DNA of 64,000 nt from GH45 sp046704385. Lineage in GTDB: Bacteria; Bacteroidota; Bacteroidia; Bacteroidales; SZUA-534. The DNA lies in NCBI GenBank assembly GCA_046704385.1, contig JBJKSB010000009.1, positions 139,504-203,503 of the forward strand, in the 5' to 3' direction. Within the stretch, counting starts at the first letter, position 1; the number at the start of each line of letters is the position of its first letter. The position numbers and the translations under genes were made by a program. Shown piece after piece: positions 44,478-52,762 of the stretch. The notes under the pieces are model-generated. The model searched no databases. It was given only the letters and a program-made list of their open reading frames with translations, and had not been told where the DNA came from.

Positions 44478-46016
44478 ATGCATTTTTTCAGAAATCATTA
44501 TTGTAAAGAACCGGAGGTCCTGAAGGAAATTAAAAACCGGGAGTTGTGGCTTGAGAATTTTATCAATAAGTTCAGGATTTTCCTGATTACTTTTTTGAGT
44601 GTGGGCGATTTTATAACTGCTCATATACTTGGAGTGTTTAAAGCCAGTTTTGTTGTTTATGGTATCTTATTTGCCCTTGTTATTTATTCTTGTCTGGGAT
44701 GGTTGCATGTTATTACAAAACAACGAAAGCCTCGTCCGGCATTAAAATATATAACGGTATTTGTGGATTATATGTGGGTTTTTGTGGCATTTGTTGCCGG
44801 TAAAGATCTAATGCTTTCAATAATCCCTATTTCATTGGATCAGCTTTTATTGTTGGCAACCATTTTCTTTATTACCATAAACTCAGTTTCAGCATTAAAA
44901 ATTCAGGTACCGGTAATATTTTTCAGTACTGCTTTAGGCATTGTGCTTAATGTAATTATGCACTGGTATTTAGGCAGCCAACTGGTAATAATCATCTATT
45001 CAAGTACCTTCATTTTAATTTCAGGCTTTTTTGATCGTTATATATCCGATTTTATTTTTCATTCATTTGTAAGTAATCACCGTCTTGCAGAAACCAATAA
45101 AAATCTGGCCCAGGCACATGAGGAAATTAAAACGCAAAACGAAGAGATTAATGCCCAGAATGATGAACTGGCTACTCAAAATGAGTACCTGGCAAAACAA
45201 CGTGATGAAATTACTTTTCAAAAGAAGCAAATAACCAGCAGTATTGAATATGCAAGCCGGATACAAAAGGCTGTGCTTGATACCACTTCAGAGATTGAAA
45301 AAGTGGCACTTGAGAGTTTTATTGTTTTTGAACCCAAGGATATCGTAAGTGGGGATTTCTATTGGTTTAAGGAAATTAAGATTCAGGAAAAATTGTACAA
45401 GATTTTTGCGGCGGTTGATTGTACCGGACATGGAGTACCCGGGGCATTTATGAGTATGCTTGGAACCTCATTTTTAAATGAAATAGTCACAGAATTTACC
45501 ACTGAAATTAATGCCGCCCGGATATTAAACAGGTTGCGCGAAAATGTTAAAAACCAGCTCCATCAAAAAACTACTAATACACAAGTTAAGGATGGTATGG
45601 ATATGGCATTATGTATACTGGATTATGAGAATATGAGTATCCAATATGCCGGTGCAAATAATCCCTTATTCCTGGTCAGACCTGTAAAAGGAAAAAACTC
45701 ATTTGAGCTTGAAGAGTTTAAACCTGATAAAATGCCTATTGGAGTTTATCTTAAGGAGAAGGAATCGTTTACCAATACTGAAATTGCTATTAGTAAAGGT
45801 GATATAGTGTATGTTTTTTCAGATGGGATTGTTGATCAATTCGGTGGAACAACGGGTGAAAAATTCAAAAAGCGGAGATTAAAAGAGTTATTACTTAAGG
45901 TTGCCCATCTTCCAATGAAGGAACAAAAATCGGAAATAGAACGTGAATTAAGAAATTGGATGGGATCGGAGTTTGACCAGATTGATGATATAACCCTTAT
46001 AGGAGTGAAGATATAA
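44478..46016 (+). CDS. Membrane-bound SpoIIE-type PP2C phosphatase
   Basis: A 512-residue protein. About six hydrophobic helices (residues about 30-190) are followed by a long coiled coil with repeated TQNEEINAQNDEL-like heptads (about 200-255), then a PP2C/SpoIIE domain: SIEYASRIQKAVL, PKDIVSGDFYWF, AAVDCTGHGVPGAFMSMLG (metal-binding Asp), DGMDMALC and FSDGIVDQFGG. This class dephosphorylates anti-anti-sigma (STAS) proteins. A STAS-like protein occurs at 57588-57995, but a link is only a possibility. It is a single gene. Confidence 0.9.
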   Translation: MHFFRNHYCKEPEVLKEIKNRELWLENFINKFRIFLITFLSVGDFITAHILGVFKASFVVYGILFALVIYSCLGWLHVITKQRKPRPALKYITVFVDYMWVFVAFVAGKDLMLSIIPISLDQLLLLATIFFITINSVSALKIQVPVIFFSTALGIVLNVIMHWYLGSQLVIIIYSSTFILISGFFDRYISDFIFHSFVSNHRLAETNKNLAQAHEEIKTQNEEINAQNDELATQNEYLAKQRDEITFQKKQITSSIEYASRIQKAVLDTTSEIEKVALESFIVFEPKDIVSGDFYWFKEIKIQEKLYKIFAAVDCTGHGVPGAFMSMLGTSFLNEIVTEFTTEINAARILNRLRENVKNQLHQKTTNTQVKDGMDMALCILDYENMSIQYAGANNPLFLVRPVKGKNSFELEEFKPDKMPIGVYLKEKESFTNTEIAISKGDIVYVFSDGIVDQFGGTTGEKFKKRRLKELLLKVAHLPMKEQKSEIERELRNWMGSEFDQIDDITLIGVKI

Positions 46017-46017
46017 A

Positions 46018-46053
46018 AAAAGGTTGTTTTCAACATAGAAGACAACCCTTTAA
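46018..46053. terminator. Hairpin terminator between convergent genes
   Basis: An imperfect stem AAAGGTTGTTTTC/GAAGACAACCCTTT (one bulge) with A and T runs on its sides; it serves the phosphatase gene and the small membrane protein. Confidence 0.65.
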
Positions 46054-46070
46054 TTTAATTTTATCAGTTC

Positions 46071-46448
46071 TCAATTTGTTGAATCATCTAAATCATCCAA
46101 TTCATCAAGAGCATTATCTAATTCATCTCCACTGGTGATTGCAGAATCTCTTTGTTCAATTACTTGTTCCTGCGTTTTGTCTACGGCTACAGTAGGTTCT
46201 GACGTTGCCTGTACAACCATACTCACAATAATTCCTACTATAGCTAATCCCAAGGCAGTCAAACTGCTGATGCTTCTGATTTTTTTATTTTTTGCTACCA
46301 AGAAGGCAAATAACCCCAATATTAAACCAAAAAATAATGGCGCAAGAGCAATATTACCGGGTATTTTAATAGCCATATACAATCCAAGGAGAGCGGATAG
46401 TGTTCCTAAAACTCCAATAATTTTTAAATAAACAGGTGATTTTTCCAT
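46071..46448 (-). CDS. Small membrane protein with acidic C-terminal tail
   Basis: A 125-residue protein with three hydrophobic helices (about 8-25, 32-50 and 62-82) and a polar tail that ends in a strongly acidic stretch (DELDNALDELDDLDD). No family is recognised. It starts 12 bases after the DUF3108 gene and is probably co-transcribed with it. Confidence 0.65.
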   Translation of the reverse strand: MEKSPVYLKIIGVLGTLSALLGLYMAIKIPGNIALAPLFFGLILGLFAFLVAKNKKIRSISSLTALGLAIVGIIVSMVVQATSEPTVAVDKTQEQVIEQRDSAITSGDELDNALDELDDLDDSTN

Positions 46449-46460
46449 AATTATCTGATT

Positions 46461-47243
46461 TTAGTTTTTTAATCCTTCAAATTTAGAAAGTTCGATTTTG
46501 GCTTTACCATCTTTGTAAACGGTTGTAATTAATACTGGAACCCTGTTATCGTCTGCAGTAAGCCAAACATAGGTTACATTAGGTTCAACAATAAACTTTT
46601 GGTTCAGCACAATTCCAATTTTATAACATGGTTTATTGCCCATACCTTTGACCATAATATTTTCCTTACCCATGTATTTAACATTGAATTGGATTAAATT
46701 TTCAAGGAACGCCAGGCTTAAAGGTGTTTTTTGTCCTGTCTTCATATTAGCATAGTCCAAACTGCGCGACAGATATATAAACGAAACCAGGTCGTAAGTA
46801 TTCGATTTAATAGGAAGGTTTCTGTTAATTGCAGGTTGGTCAGTTTTGGTAATCTCCATTTTAACCAATTTTGAGCTATATTTAAATGTATATTTAGCAT
46901 TGGTTATTTTACCTTTAACATCAGAGTTTTGAGCCATAATTAAAGGTCTGAGTGATGCTACATCAACATAAGTTTGGTAAGCATGGCGGATTTTTACATA
47001 GTTGTCCCACGAAGTTAAAGTATTTGCGGTAAATTTTAACCGATAAATAGGTTTCTTTTTTCCCGGGACATCAGTAACTTCCATATCGATACCAGCCAGT
47101 TCAGTCATCAAACCCTTCATGGTATACGAAGCTACATACGAAAGTTTTTCATTAGGGCCGAATGCTGGTTTTGAAACAGTTTTTATCTGGCTGAATCCAT
47201 TTATAATGAATAAGGTAAACAACAGAACCAAGTATTTTCTCAT
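46461..47243 (-). CDS. DUF3108-family periplasmic protein
   Basis: From the ATG at 47243 the protein is 260 residues and begins with a signal peptide (MRKYLVLLFTLFIINGFSQ); an upstream in-frame ATG at 47303 would put 20 polar residues in front of it and is rejected. The FGPNEKLSYVASYTMKG start and ADDNRVPVLI near the end are the hallmarks of DUF3108. The function of the family is unknown; the fold is probably beta-rich. A good promoter lies just upstream. Confidence 0.8.
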   Translation of the reverse strand: MRKYLVLLFTLFIINGFSQIKTVSKPAFGPNEKLSYVASYTMKGLMTELAGIDMEVTDVPGKKKPIYRLKFTANTLTSWDNYVKIRHAYQTYVDVASLRPLIMAQNSDVKGKITNAKYTFKYSSKLVKMEITKTDQPAINRNLPIKSNTYDLVSFIYLSRSLDYANMKTGQKTPLSLAFLENLIQFNVKYMGKENIMVKGMGNKPCYKIGIVLNQKFIVEPNVTYVWLTADDNRVPVLITTVYKDGKAKIELSKFEGLKN

Positions 47244-47270
47244 ATAAATTATTGTAAATTTTTGAACATC

Positions 47271-47300
47271 CAAATGTAATGAATAATATGGATTTGGCAA
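47271..47300 (-). promoter_or_regulatory. Promoter of the DUF3108 gene
   Basis: On the minus strand TTG (47300-47298), a 19-base spacer and TACATTTG (47278-47271) match the phylum consensus. The predicted leader is about 22 bases and supports the 47243 start. Confidence 0.58.
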
Positions 47301-47511
47301 CATAGCGAAATTGGTGACTTGTTACAATCTTAAACCGGGTAAGCAAAATAATCGCTTAAAGCAAAATGAAAATTTTGTAAAATATTGTTAGTCAAAGATA
47401 TGTGGGGATGTTATTTTATAACATCTTTTAATATCTTAGTTTATTATTCGATTATCATTAATTTCAGGCGCAATTGAAACAAATATTCATTGTAAATAAA
47501 TAGCAGGATTT

Positions 47512-48981
47512 ATGAGTAGTTTGGAATCGTATTTTCAGGAATTCAGGAAAGACATTGTTGGTGACGATGCTATATATGTATCACCTTATGGGAATAAAAA
47601 GATCATTTATGCTGACTGGATTGCCAGTGGCAGGTTATACAAGCAGGTTGAGGAAAGAATTACAAATGTATTTGGTCCTTTTGTTGCCAATACGCATACC
47701 GAAACCAGCGAAACCGGAACCAGGATGACACAGGCTTATCATTATGCACAGTCTGTTATCAAAAAACATGTTAATGCGGGTACTGATGATGTTATTATTG
47801 CGGCTGGTTTTGGGATGACTGCTGTGGTGAATAAGCTGATAAGAATTATGGGTTTGCGAACCTGTGGGTTTTTATCTCATAAAACCTGTTTAAAAGATAG
47901 CGAAAAACCGGTAGTGTTTATTACCCATATGGAACATCATTCGAATCATACTTCCTGGCTCGAAACCAACGCTGAAGTAATAATTATTCCACCTGGCGAA
48001 GGTTTGACTGTTGACCCCAAAGAATTGCGTAATCAACTTGAAAAATATAAGGACAGAAAGTACAAGATTGGTGCATTTACTGCATGTTCCAATGTAACAG
48101 GTGTGCACACGCCGTATTATGAGCTGGCAAAAATTGTGCATGAATATAGCGGATTGGTTTTTATTGATTTTGCTGCTTCAGCGCCTTACGAAGAAATTAA
48201 TATGCATCCGGGTGATGAAATGTCTAAACTGGATGGTATTTACTTCAGTCCGCACAAATTCTTGGGAGGTCCGGGATCGTCAGGTATTTTATTGTTCGAT
48301 TCCAAGATATACACCAATGATATTCCGGATAATCCGGGTGGTGGAACGGTGGACTGGACTAACCCATGGAATGAATACAAATATGTTGAGAGTATTGAGG
48401 CCCGAGAGGATGGAGGAACTCCGGGTTTTCTACAATTGATTCGTGCAGCCCTTGCCTTTGAGGTAAAGGATAAGATGGGGGTGGATAATATTTTAGCACG
48501 TGAAAAAGAGTTGTTGGATATTGCTTTCGCCGAAATGGAAGCGATCCCTGAAGTTCATATTCTGGCTGAAAATATTAAGGAACGACTTGGGGTTATTTCT
48601 TTTTATATAACTGATATCCATTTCAATTTGGTGGTTAAATTACTGAGCGATCGTTTTGGAATCCAGGTGAGGGGAGGATGTGCCTGTGCCGGAACATACG
48701 GCCATTATCTTTTAGAGGTATCTCATGAAAAATCGCATGAAATTACTGAAAAAATTAATCATGGCGATTTATCCGAGAAACCTGGCTGGGTAAGATGGTC
48801 ATTACATCCTACAGTTACCGATAGGGAGGTATATCAATTTGTAGATGCTTTAAAACAAATAATTGCCAATTATAAAGAATGGAAAAAAGACTACATCTAT
48901 AATAATAAGAAAAACGAGTTTTTCCATGTGAATCCACCAGTGGATTCAAAGAAAGAGGTAAAGGATTGGTTTGAAATGTAA
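47512..48981 (+). CDS. Class V aminotransferase-fold PLP enzyme (cysteine desulfurase-like)
   Basis: A 489-residue PLP enzyme. HMEHHSNHTSW contains the histidine that stacks on PLP, VFIDFAASAPY the aspartate, and YFSPHKFLGGPGSSG the Schiff-base lysine. RGGCACAGTYGHYLL occurs late in the sequence where cysteine desulfurases carry their active cysteine loop, so a desulfurase or selenocysteine-lyase type reaction is possible. No iron-sulfur assembly genes are adjacent. It is a single gene. Confidence 0.85.
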   Translation: MSSLESYFQEFRKDIVGDDAIYVSPYGNKKIIYADWIASGRLYKQVEERITNVFGPFVANTHTETSETGTRMTQAYHYAQSVIKKHVNAGTDDVIIAAGFGMTAVVNKLIRIMGLRTCGFLSHKTCLKDSEKPVVFITHMEHHSNHTSWLETNAEVIIIPPGEGLTVDPKELRNQLEKYKDRKYKIGAFTACSNVTGVHTPYYELAKIVHEYSGLVFIDFAASAPYEEINMHPGDEMSKLDGIYFSPHKFLGGPGSSGILLFDSKIYTNDIPDNPGGGTVDWTNPWNEYKYVESIEAREDGGTPGFLQLIRAALAFEVKDKMGVDNILAREKELLDIAFAEMEAIPEVHILAENIKERLGVISFYITDIHFNLVVKLLSDRFGIQVRGGCACAGTYGHYLLEVSHEKSHEITEKINHGDLSEKPGWVRWSLHPTVTDREVYQFVDALKQIIANYKEWKKDYIYNNKKNEFFHVNPPVDSKKEVKDWFEM

Positions 48982-49029
48982 ATTTCAGTAATCTTTGGGG
49001 GCTATTAGCTAAGGTGTGTTAAGAACAAC

Positions 49030-49959
49030 TTAATTAATTATACTTGACTGAGGTTTGCCGTTGCGGTAGGTTTCAACCAACATTGCCTGAACATATGAAT
49101 CATCGTATGAAAGGGTCCAGTCATCATTTCCGACCAGTGTTTTGTAAGTAGAGTTACCTACATATTTGCTACGCGATAAATTAATCTGAACCCCATGACC
49201 AGACCAACGATAAAATTCATACTCATAATCCGATCCATCAATCCATTGGCGCATGGGTCTGTACTCAGGTTTAACCCCAAGTTTTGAAGTCACTACATTT
49301 ACAATTTCCTTAACGCGATAATCTTCAATGCGACGCCGTTCGATGCTGAAGATCGTATTGTAACCGATTATTTTAAATGTAATGTCTTTATTTTCAGTAA
49401 ATTCACAATCTTCGATAGTGTAGTTCGGGTAATTGTATATGCCTCGTGTTTTAATAATTGACCGATCAATTTGTTCCCCAATGGTATAATCGGCAATCAT
49501 AAATTTTATCTGGTTAAAATGATGCGTTTCGGGTAATTCCACATTCTGTTTTGTACTTAAAATGGTAGGAAACGGATCAGTATATAGAATCAGTTTTGGT
49601 TTCTTATTTATATAATTCAGGTCATAAACAACGGTATCTATTAGTTTTTCAAGATGCGTTACAACAAACTCACGATTGTTATCGAAATAACCCTGTTCCT
49701 GATATCGGGTAAAAATTAATGAAGTATCGTTAAGGCCTATGGCAAAGGACATAGGGTTAAAACTCGTTTTTTTTATGGTATCGTACCTGGTAAATGAAAC
49801 ACACGAATCGTTTCTGATAACCAGTTTATCGCCCAGGTACCATTCATGGTTTTCAAAAATAATGCGGTTTGGGGTATTTGAACCTGTATGGCAGGAAAAA
49901 GCAAATACTATTAATACAATGCTGATTAATATTAATTTCAGGCTAGGTTGAATTTTCAT
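49030..49959 (-). CDS. Putative lipoprotein of unknown function
   Basis: From the ATG at 49959 the protein is 309 residues and begins with a lipoprotein signal (MKIQPSLKLILISIVLIVFAFSCHTG, lipid Cys in AFSC); an ATG at 50037 would add 26 residues ahead of it. The body is beta-rich with many Tyr/Asp residues (RIIFENHEWYLGDKL ... GHGVQINLSRSKYVG). No family is recognised. A single gene between an aminotransferase and tRNA-Arg. Confidence 0.7.
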   Translation of the reverse strand: MKIQPSLKLILISIVLIVFAFSCHTGSNTPNRIIFENHEWYLGDKLVIRNDSCVSFTRYDTIKKTSFNPMSFAIGLNDTSLIFTRYQEQGYFDNNREFVVTHLEKLIDTVVYDLNYINKKPKLILYTDPFPTILSTKQNVELPETHHFNQIKFMIADYTIGEQIDRSIIKTRGIYNYPNYTIEDCEFTENKDITFKIIGYNTIFSIERRRIEDYRVKEIVNVVTSKLGVKPEYRPMRQWIDGSDYEYEFYRWSGHGVQINLSRSKYVGNSTYKTLVGNDDWTLSYDDSYVQAMLVETYRNGKPQSSIIN

Positions 49960-50118
49960 TTCAGCGGAATTTAATTTAATGTATTGCAAGATAAAAAAAA
50001 GAAACGATAAAACAGGCATTAATTTATTAAGGTTCAATTTGCTTCCATTCGCTTATAAACCGGGCTATCAGTTGTTTGCCCGGAAATATTATGAGTGTAC
50101 AAAAAGATTCATTTTTAT

Positions 50119-50151
50119 TTTGTATTAAATAATAATTTTTATCTATATTTG
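50119..50151 (+). promoter_or_regulatory. Promoter of the tRNA-Arg gene
   Basis: TTTG (50119-50122), a 21-base spacer and a perfect TATATTTG -7 box (50144-50151), directly before the tRNA. Confidence 0.72.
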
Positions 50152-50163
50152 CACCCGCAATCA

Positions 50164-50237
50164 GGCTCCGTAGCATAACTGAATAGTGCACCTGACTACG
50201 GATCAGGAGGTTGGGGGTTTGAATCCCTCCGGAGTCA
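50164..50237 (+). tRNA. tRNA-Arg (anticodon ACG)
   Basis: A 74-nt cloverleaf: acceptor GGCTCCG/CGGAGTC (one G-U), D stem GCAT/GTGC, anticodon stem CCTGA/TCAGG with loop CTACGGA (anticodon ACG, read as inosine-CG for CGU/CGC/CGA), variable AGGTT, T stem GGGGG/CCCTC with loop TTTGAAT, discriminator A. The CCA end is not encoded. Confidence 0.96.
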
Positions 50238-50250
50238 CTGAAAAAAAATT

Positions 50251-50290
50251 AAACAGCCTTGAACACTCAGTTTGGGGCTGTTTTTTTTAT
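50251..50290 (+). terminator. Terminator after tRNA-Arg
   Basis: A stem AAACAGCC/GGCTGTTT followed by a run of T residues. Confidence 0.85.
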
Positions 50291-50364
50291 AATACACACG
50301 GTTTTACACGATTGCATAGAATGATAATTCCACTAATTAAATTTTAAAAAAATATTGATTTATA

Positions 50365-50432
50365 AATCGATAAACGCTATTTATCGACTCTTGAATCGAT
50401 AAATACTATTTATTCCATTAATAATCGATAAA
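50365..50432. repeat. Three direct repeats AATCGATAAA with exact 29-bp period
   Basis: AATCGATAAA occurs at 50365, 50394 and 50423. The first two copies are each followed at the same distance by CTATTTAT. The first copy also forms an inverted repeat TCGATAAA-N5-TTTATCGA. A 35-codon open frame (50439-50546, start MIWKNPISMERAV) begins 7 bases after the third copy; its family is not recognised. Confidence 0.75.
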
Positions 50433-50565
50433 TTTACTATGATTTGGAAAAATCCTATAAGTATGGAAAGAGCTGTAATTTCAGGAGTTATAATTGCTTA
50501 TACAAGTCTAAATGATACTTACAAAGACATTATAGATATGCTCTGATTTGTCGGGATACAATTAA

Positions 50566-50721
50566 AAATTTATTTCAAAGGGAAATCGAGGTATATCGAA
50601 GACAGGTTTAGATTATTCTTTTGCAAAACTATTACCCAAAGGAACTATTCTATTTTCATTACGTGCACCAATAGGTTATGTCGTTATAGCAAAAAATGAA
50701 CTTGCGACTAAGGTAAGGTAA
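50566..50721 (+). pseudogene. Remnant of a type I restriction specificity subunit (HsdS)
   Basis: Fifty-one open codons without a start, bounded by stops. The translation includes GNRGISKTGLDYSFAKLLP, KGTILFSLRAPIGY and VVIAKNELAT, the conserved central or C-terminal segment of HsdS target-recognition domains (usually PKGTVLFSSRAPIGY...ELATNQGFK). Homology stops at ELAT, where the sequence runs into the 3' end of the neighbouring kinase gene (14-base antisense overlap). Nothing else of hsdM or hsdR is present. It is a dead fragment, probably left by insertion and loss of a restriction island next to tRNA-Arg. Confidence 0.75.
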
Positions 50722-52333
50722 AACTAAAGGTAGTTCCGGAACCCAATTTACTTTCAACTGATATTTCGCCATTATGTTTCTCAATAAACTCTTTGCAAAG
50801 TACCAATCCCAATCCGGTGCCATGTTCGCCGGCAGTTCCATCCTGAACCGAGTGACCCGGGTTTTTAAATAGCCTTTGTAACTGCTCATCATTCATGCCA
50901 ATGCCATTATCAGTAACTGAAACCAATGTGTTTTGATCATTTTTGGTAGCATTCACTGAAATTAAACCATTTTCATTGGTGAATTTGAGGGCATTACTGA
51001 GCAAGTTGCGAATTACGGTTTTTAACATATCCAAATCGGCAAATACGGTAATTTGTTGATCAATCTTGCAATCAATAGTAATGCTTTTTGTGTCAGCCAC
51101 AATTTGAAGGGCTTCAATAACTGAGTTACAAGTGCTCAATAAATTTACCTCCATAGGGTTAAAAGGCAGTTTACCTGATTGTGACCGGGTCCAGAGTAAA
51201 ATACCTTCAAGAAGGTCGAACATTTGTTTGGCGGTATTGTTTATAATCCCGGCATGTTTTTCGATTTTATCAGTACTGTACCGGCCTGCTTTCATGGCCA
51301 GTAATTCTGAAAATCCCAATAATGCATTCAACGGACTTTTTAAGTCGTGGGCCAGTATTGAAATAAACACATCCTTATCGGCATTTAACTGGTTGACTTC
51401 CTTAATTTTATCCTCAAGATCAATTGTTTTTTCTTTAACTTTTTCTTCAAGCATATGCTGGTTTTCATACAACTTTTGTGACATACTGTTAAAAGCGGCT
51501 ACAAAATCGGATAATTCTTTGGTAGTGTTCAATTGTATGGTTTCACCAAGTAATGAATTGTCGCTGGCAATAGCAGATGATTTCTTTTGCAGAAATTTGA
51601 TGGGAGAAAAAATAAGCCGGTGTTGAAAAAGCAAGAATGTAATTACCAATCCTGCAAACAGTATCAACATAATCAAATTTATAATCAACAAAGTATGTCT
51701 CGATCTTTCATATGCCTGATTTAACGGGATTCTAATGGAAACTACAGATGATAAATTGTTTTCTGCACTATATTCACTATCCGGTTCGGTAGTAGCTGAA
51801 TCCGACCCGCTTTCACCAGTCAGGTATTGCGAAGCTGTTGTTTCGTCTTTTTTTAACAAATAATAGTAGTCGGTATCATTAATTGTAATTATTCCTTCCT
51901 CGTCATTAAGATTTGGATTTTTATTTAACCTGTCAAGATAATCATTTTCAAAACTGTCGGCTTTGTTATCAGCATTTATTGCATTGGCAGCAGCATCTTT
52001 ATAATAGTATCCATAATTATTTCTTTGAAGAAAATAATCATTCAATTTCCTAACGGCAACGGATGAAGACATCCAGGAAGGTTCATAATGATTTCCTTCT
52101 TTTAAGGTATCTTTTAGTTTTTTAAGTAATTCCGGCTTTAGATTTTTGTTAAAATAATCGTGTATCGAAAGGTTATTGTCCAGCATAAGTTCAGCTTTTT
52201 CGCGAGCCACATCTAATGCTTCCTTTTTATAAAAAAAATCAACAATAAATACAAAAACAATACTCATTATCAATATAATAATTACTGATATTAAGGAGAC
52301 AACGGTTGCCGTTTTATAGTTTTTAAGTTTCAT
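50708..52333 (-). CDS. Membrane histidine kinase with a heme-less Tll0287-like (DUF3365) sensor
   Basis: A 541-residue kinase. A first transmembrane helix (10-33), a periplasmic domain (about 40-210) with PSWMSSSVAVRKLNDYF and YYYKDAAANAINADNKADSFE typical of DUF3365/Tll0287-like sensors, a second helix (214-237), HAMP (about 238-290), coiled coil, HisKA with ISILAHDLKSPLN (His329), and HATPase (RNLLSNALKFTNEN, DNGIGM, GTGLGLVLCKEF). The place where this family usually has a CXXCH heme motif holds a cysteine-free Ser/Thr/Glu-rich stretch (about 164-190). It ends at FTLP, directly against the HsdS remnant. Confidence 0.9.
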   Translation of the reverse strand: MKLKNYKTATVVSLISVIIILIMSIVFVFIVDFFYKKEALDVAREKAELMLDNNLSIHDYFNKNLKPELLKKLKDTLKEGNHYEPSWMSSSVAVRKLNDYFLQRNNYGYYYKDAAANAINADNKADSFENDYLDRLNKNPNLNDEEGIITINDTDYYYLLKKDETTASQYLTGESGSDSATTEPDSEYSAENNLSSVVSIRIPLNQAYERSRHTLLIINLIMLILFAGLVITFLLFQHRLIFSPIKFLQKKSSAIASDNSLLGETIQLNTTKELSDFVAAFNSMSQKLYENQHMLEEKVKEKTIDLEDKIKEVNQLNADKDVFISILAHDLKSPLNALLGFSELLAMKAGRYSTDKIEKHAGIINNTAKQMFDLLEGILLWTRSQSGKLPFNPMEVNLLSTCNSVIEALQIVADTKSITIDCKIDQQITVFADLDMLKTVIRNLLSNALKFTNENGLISVNATKNDQNTLVSVTDNGIGMNDEQLQRLFKNPGHSVQDGTAGEHGTGLGLVLCKEFIEKHNGEISVESKLGSGTTFSFTLP

Positions 52334-52762
52334 ATAATTTTATTCCACCTATTATATTTAATTTGAGAATCCCTATTTAAAAATTTTTCGCCGTTTATCA
52401 AGCCACCCAACGTGATAAAGGGAAATTTTTGTGCAAAATTACATATTTAAACCAGAACAGAAAGCATGTCAACGTTATTTTATCATTAAGTGATGAAATG
52501 TCTGTAAACATTGACTAAAGTTTCTGAAAATCACTAATTCAGGATTAAAATAGCAGGTATATAAAAAGTAAAAGGTTTTTGATTTTGCTGTATTTAAAAA
52601 AATCAAAAACCTTTTTTAGAAAAGTATAGATACCGGTTTTGTAATATAGAAATAAGTTCGGTATCGATACAACAAGTCGTTTAAAAATATTTTCAATCCT
52701 ATTCAACGGATTACATTATTGATAATCAAAGTGTTAGTTATCCGATGAATCAGGCTGGTAAT
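52334..52762. other. 429-base gap with a long hairpin
   Basis: No gene is supported. A 17-bp perfect stem (52570-52586 with 52599-52615, AAAAGGTTTTTGATTTT) is a probable terminator; it lies about 150 bases after the stop of the methyl-accepting protein at 52763. A TAATTTTG -7 element on the minus strand (52441-52434) may serve the kinase gene. Confidence 0.5.
52570..52615 (-). terminator. Probable terminator with 17-bp stem
   Basis: Perfect arms AAAAGGTTTTTGATTTT and its complement around a 12-base loop, flanked by T runs on both strands. The distance from the nearest stop (52763) is large. Confidence 0.6.

Noticed and set aside
50365..50432. Repeat array as a CRISPR
   Set aside because: The shared part is only 10 bases (plus an 8-base element), there are three copies, and no cas genes are nearby.
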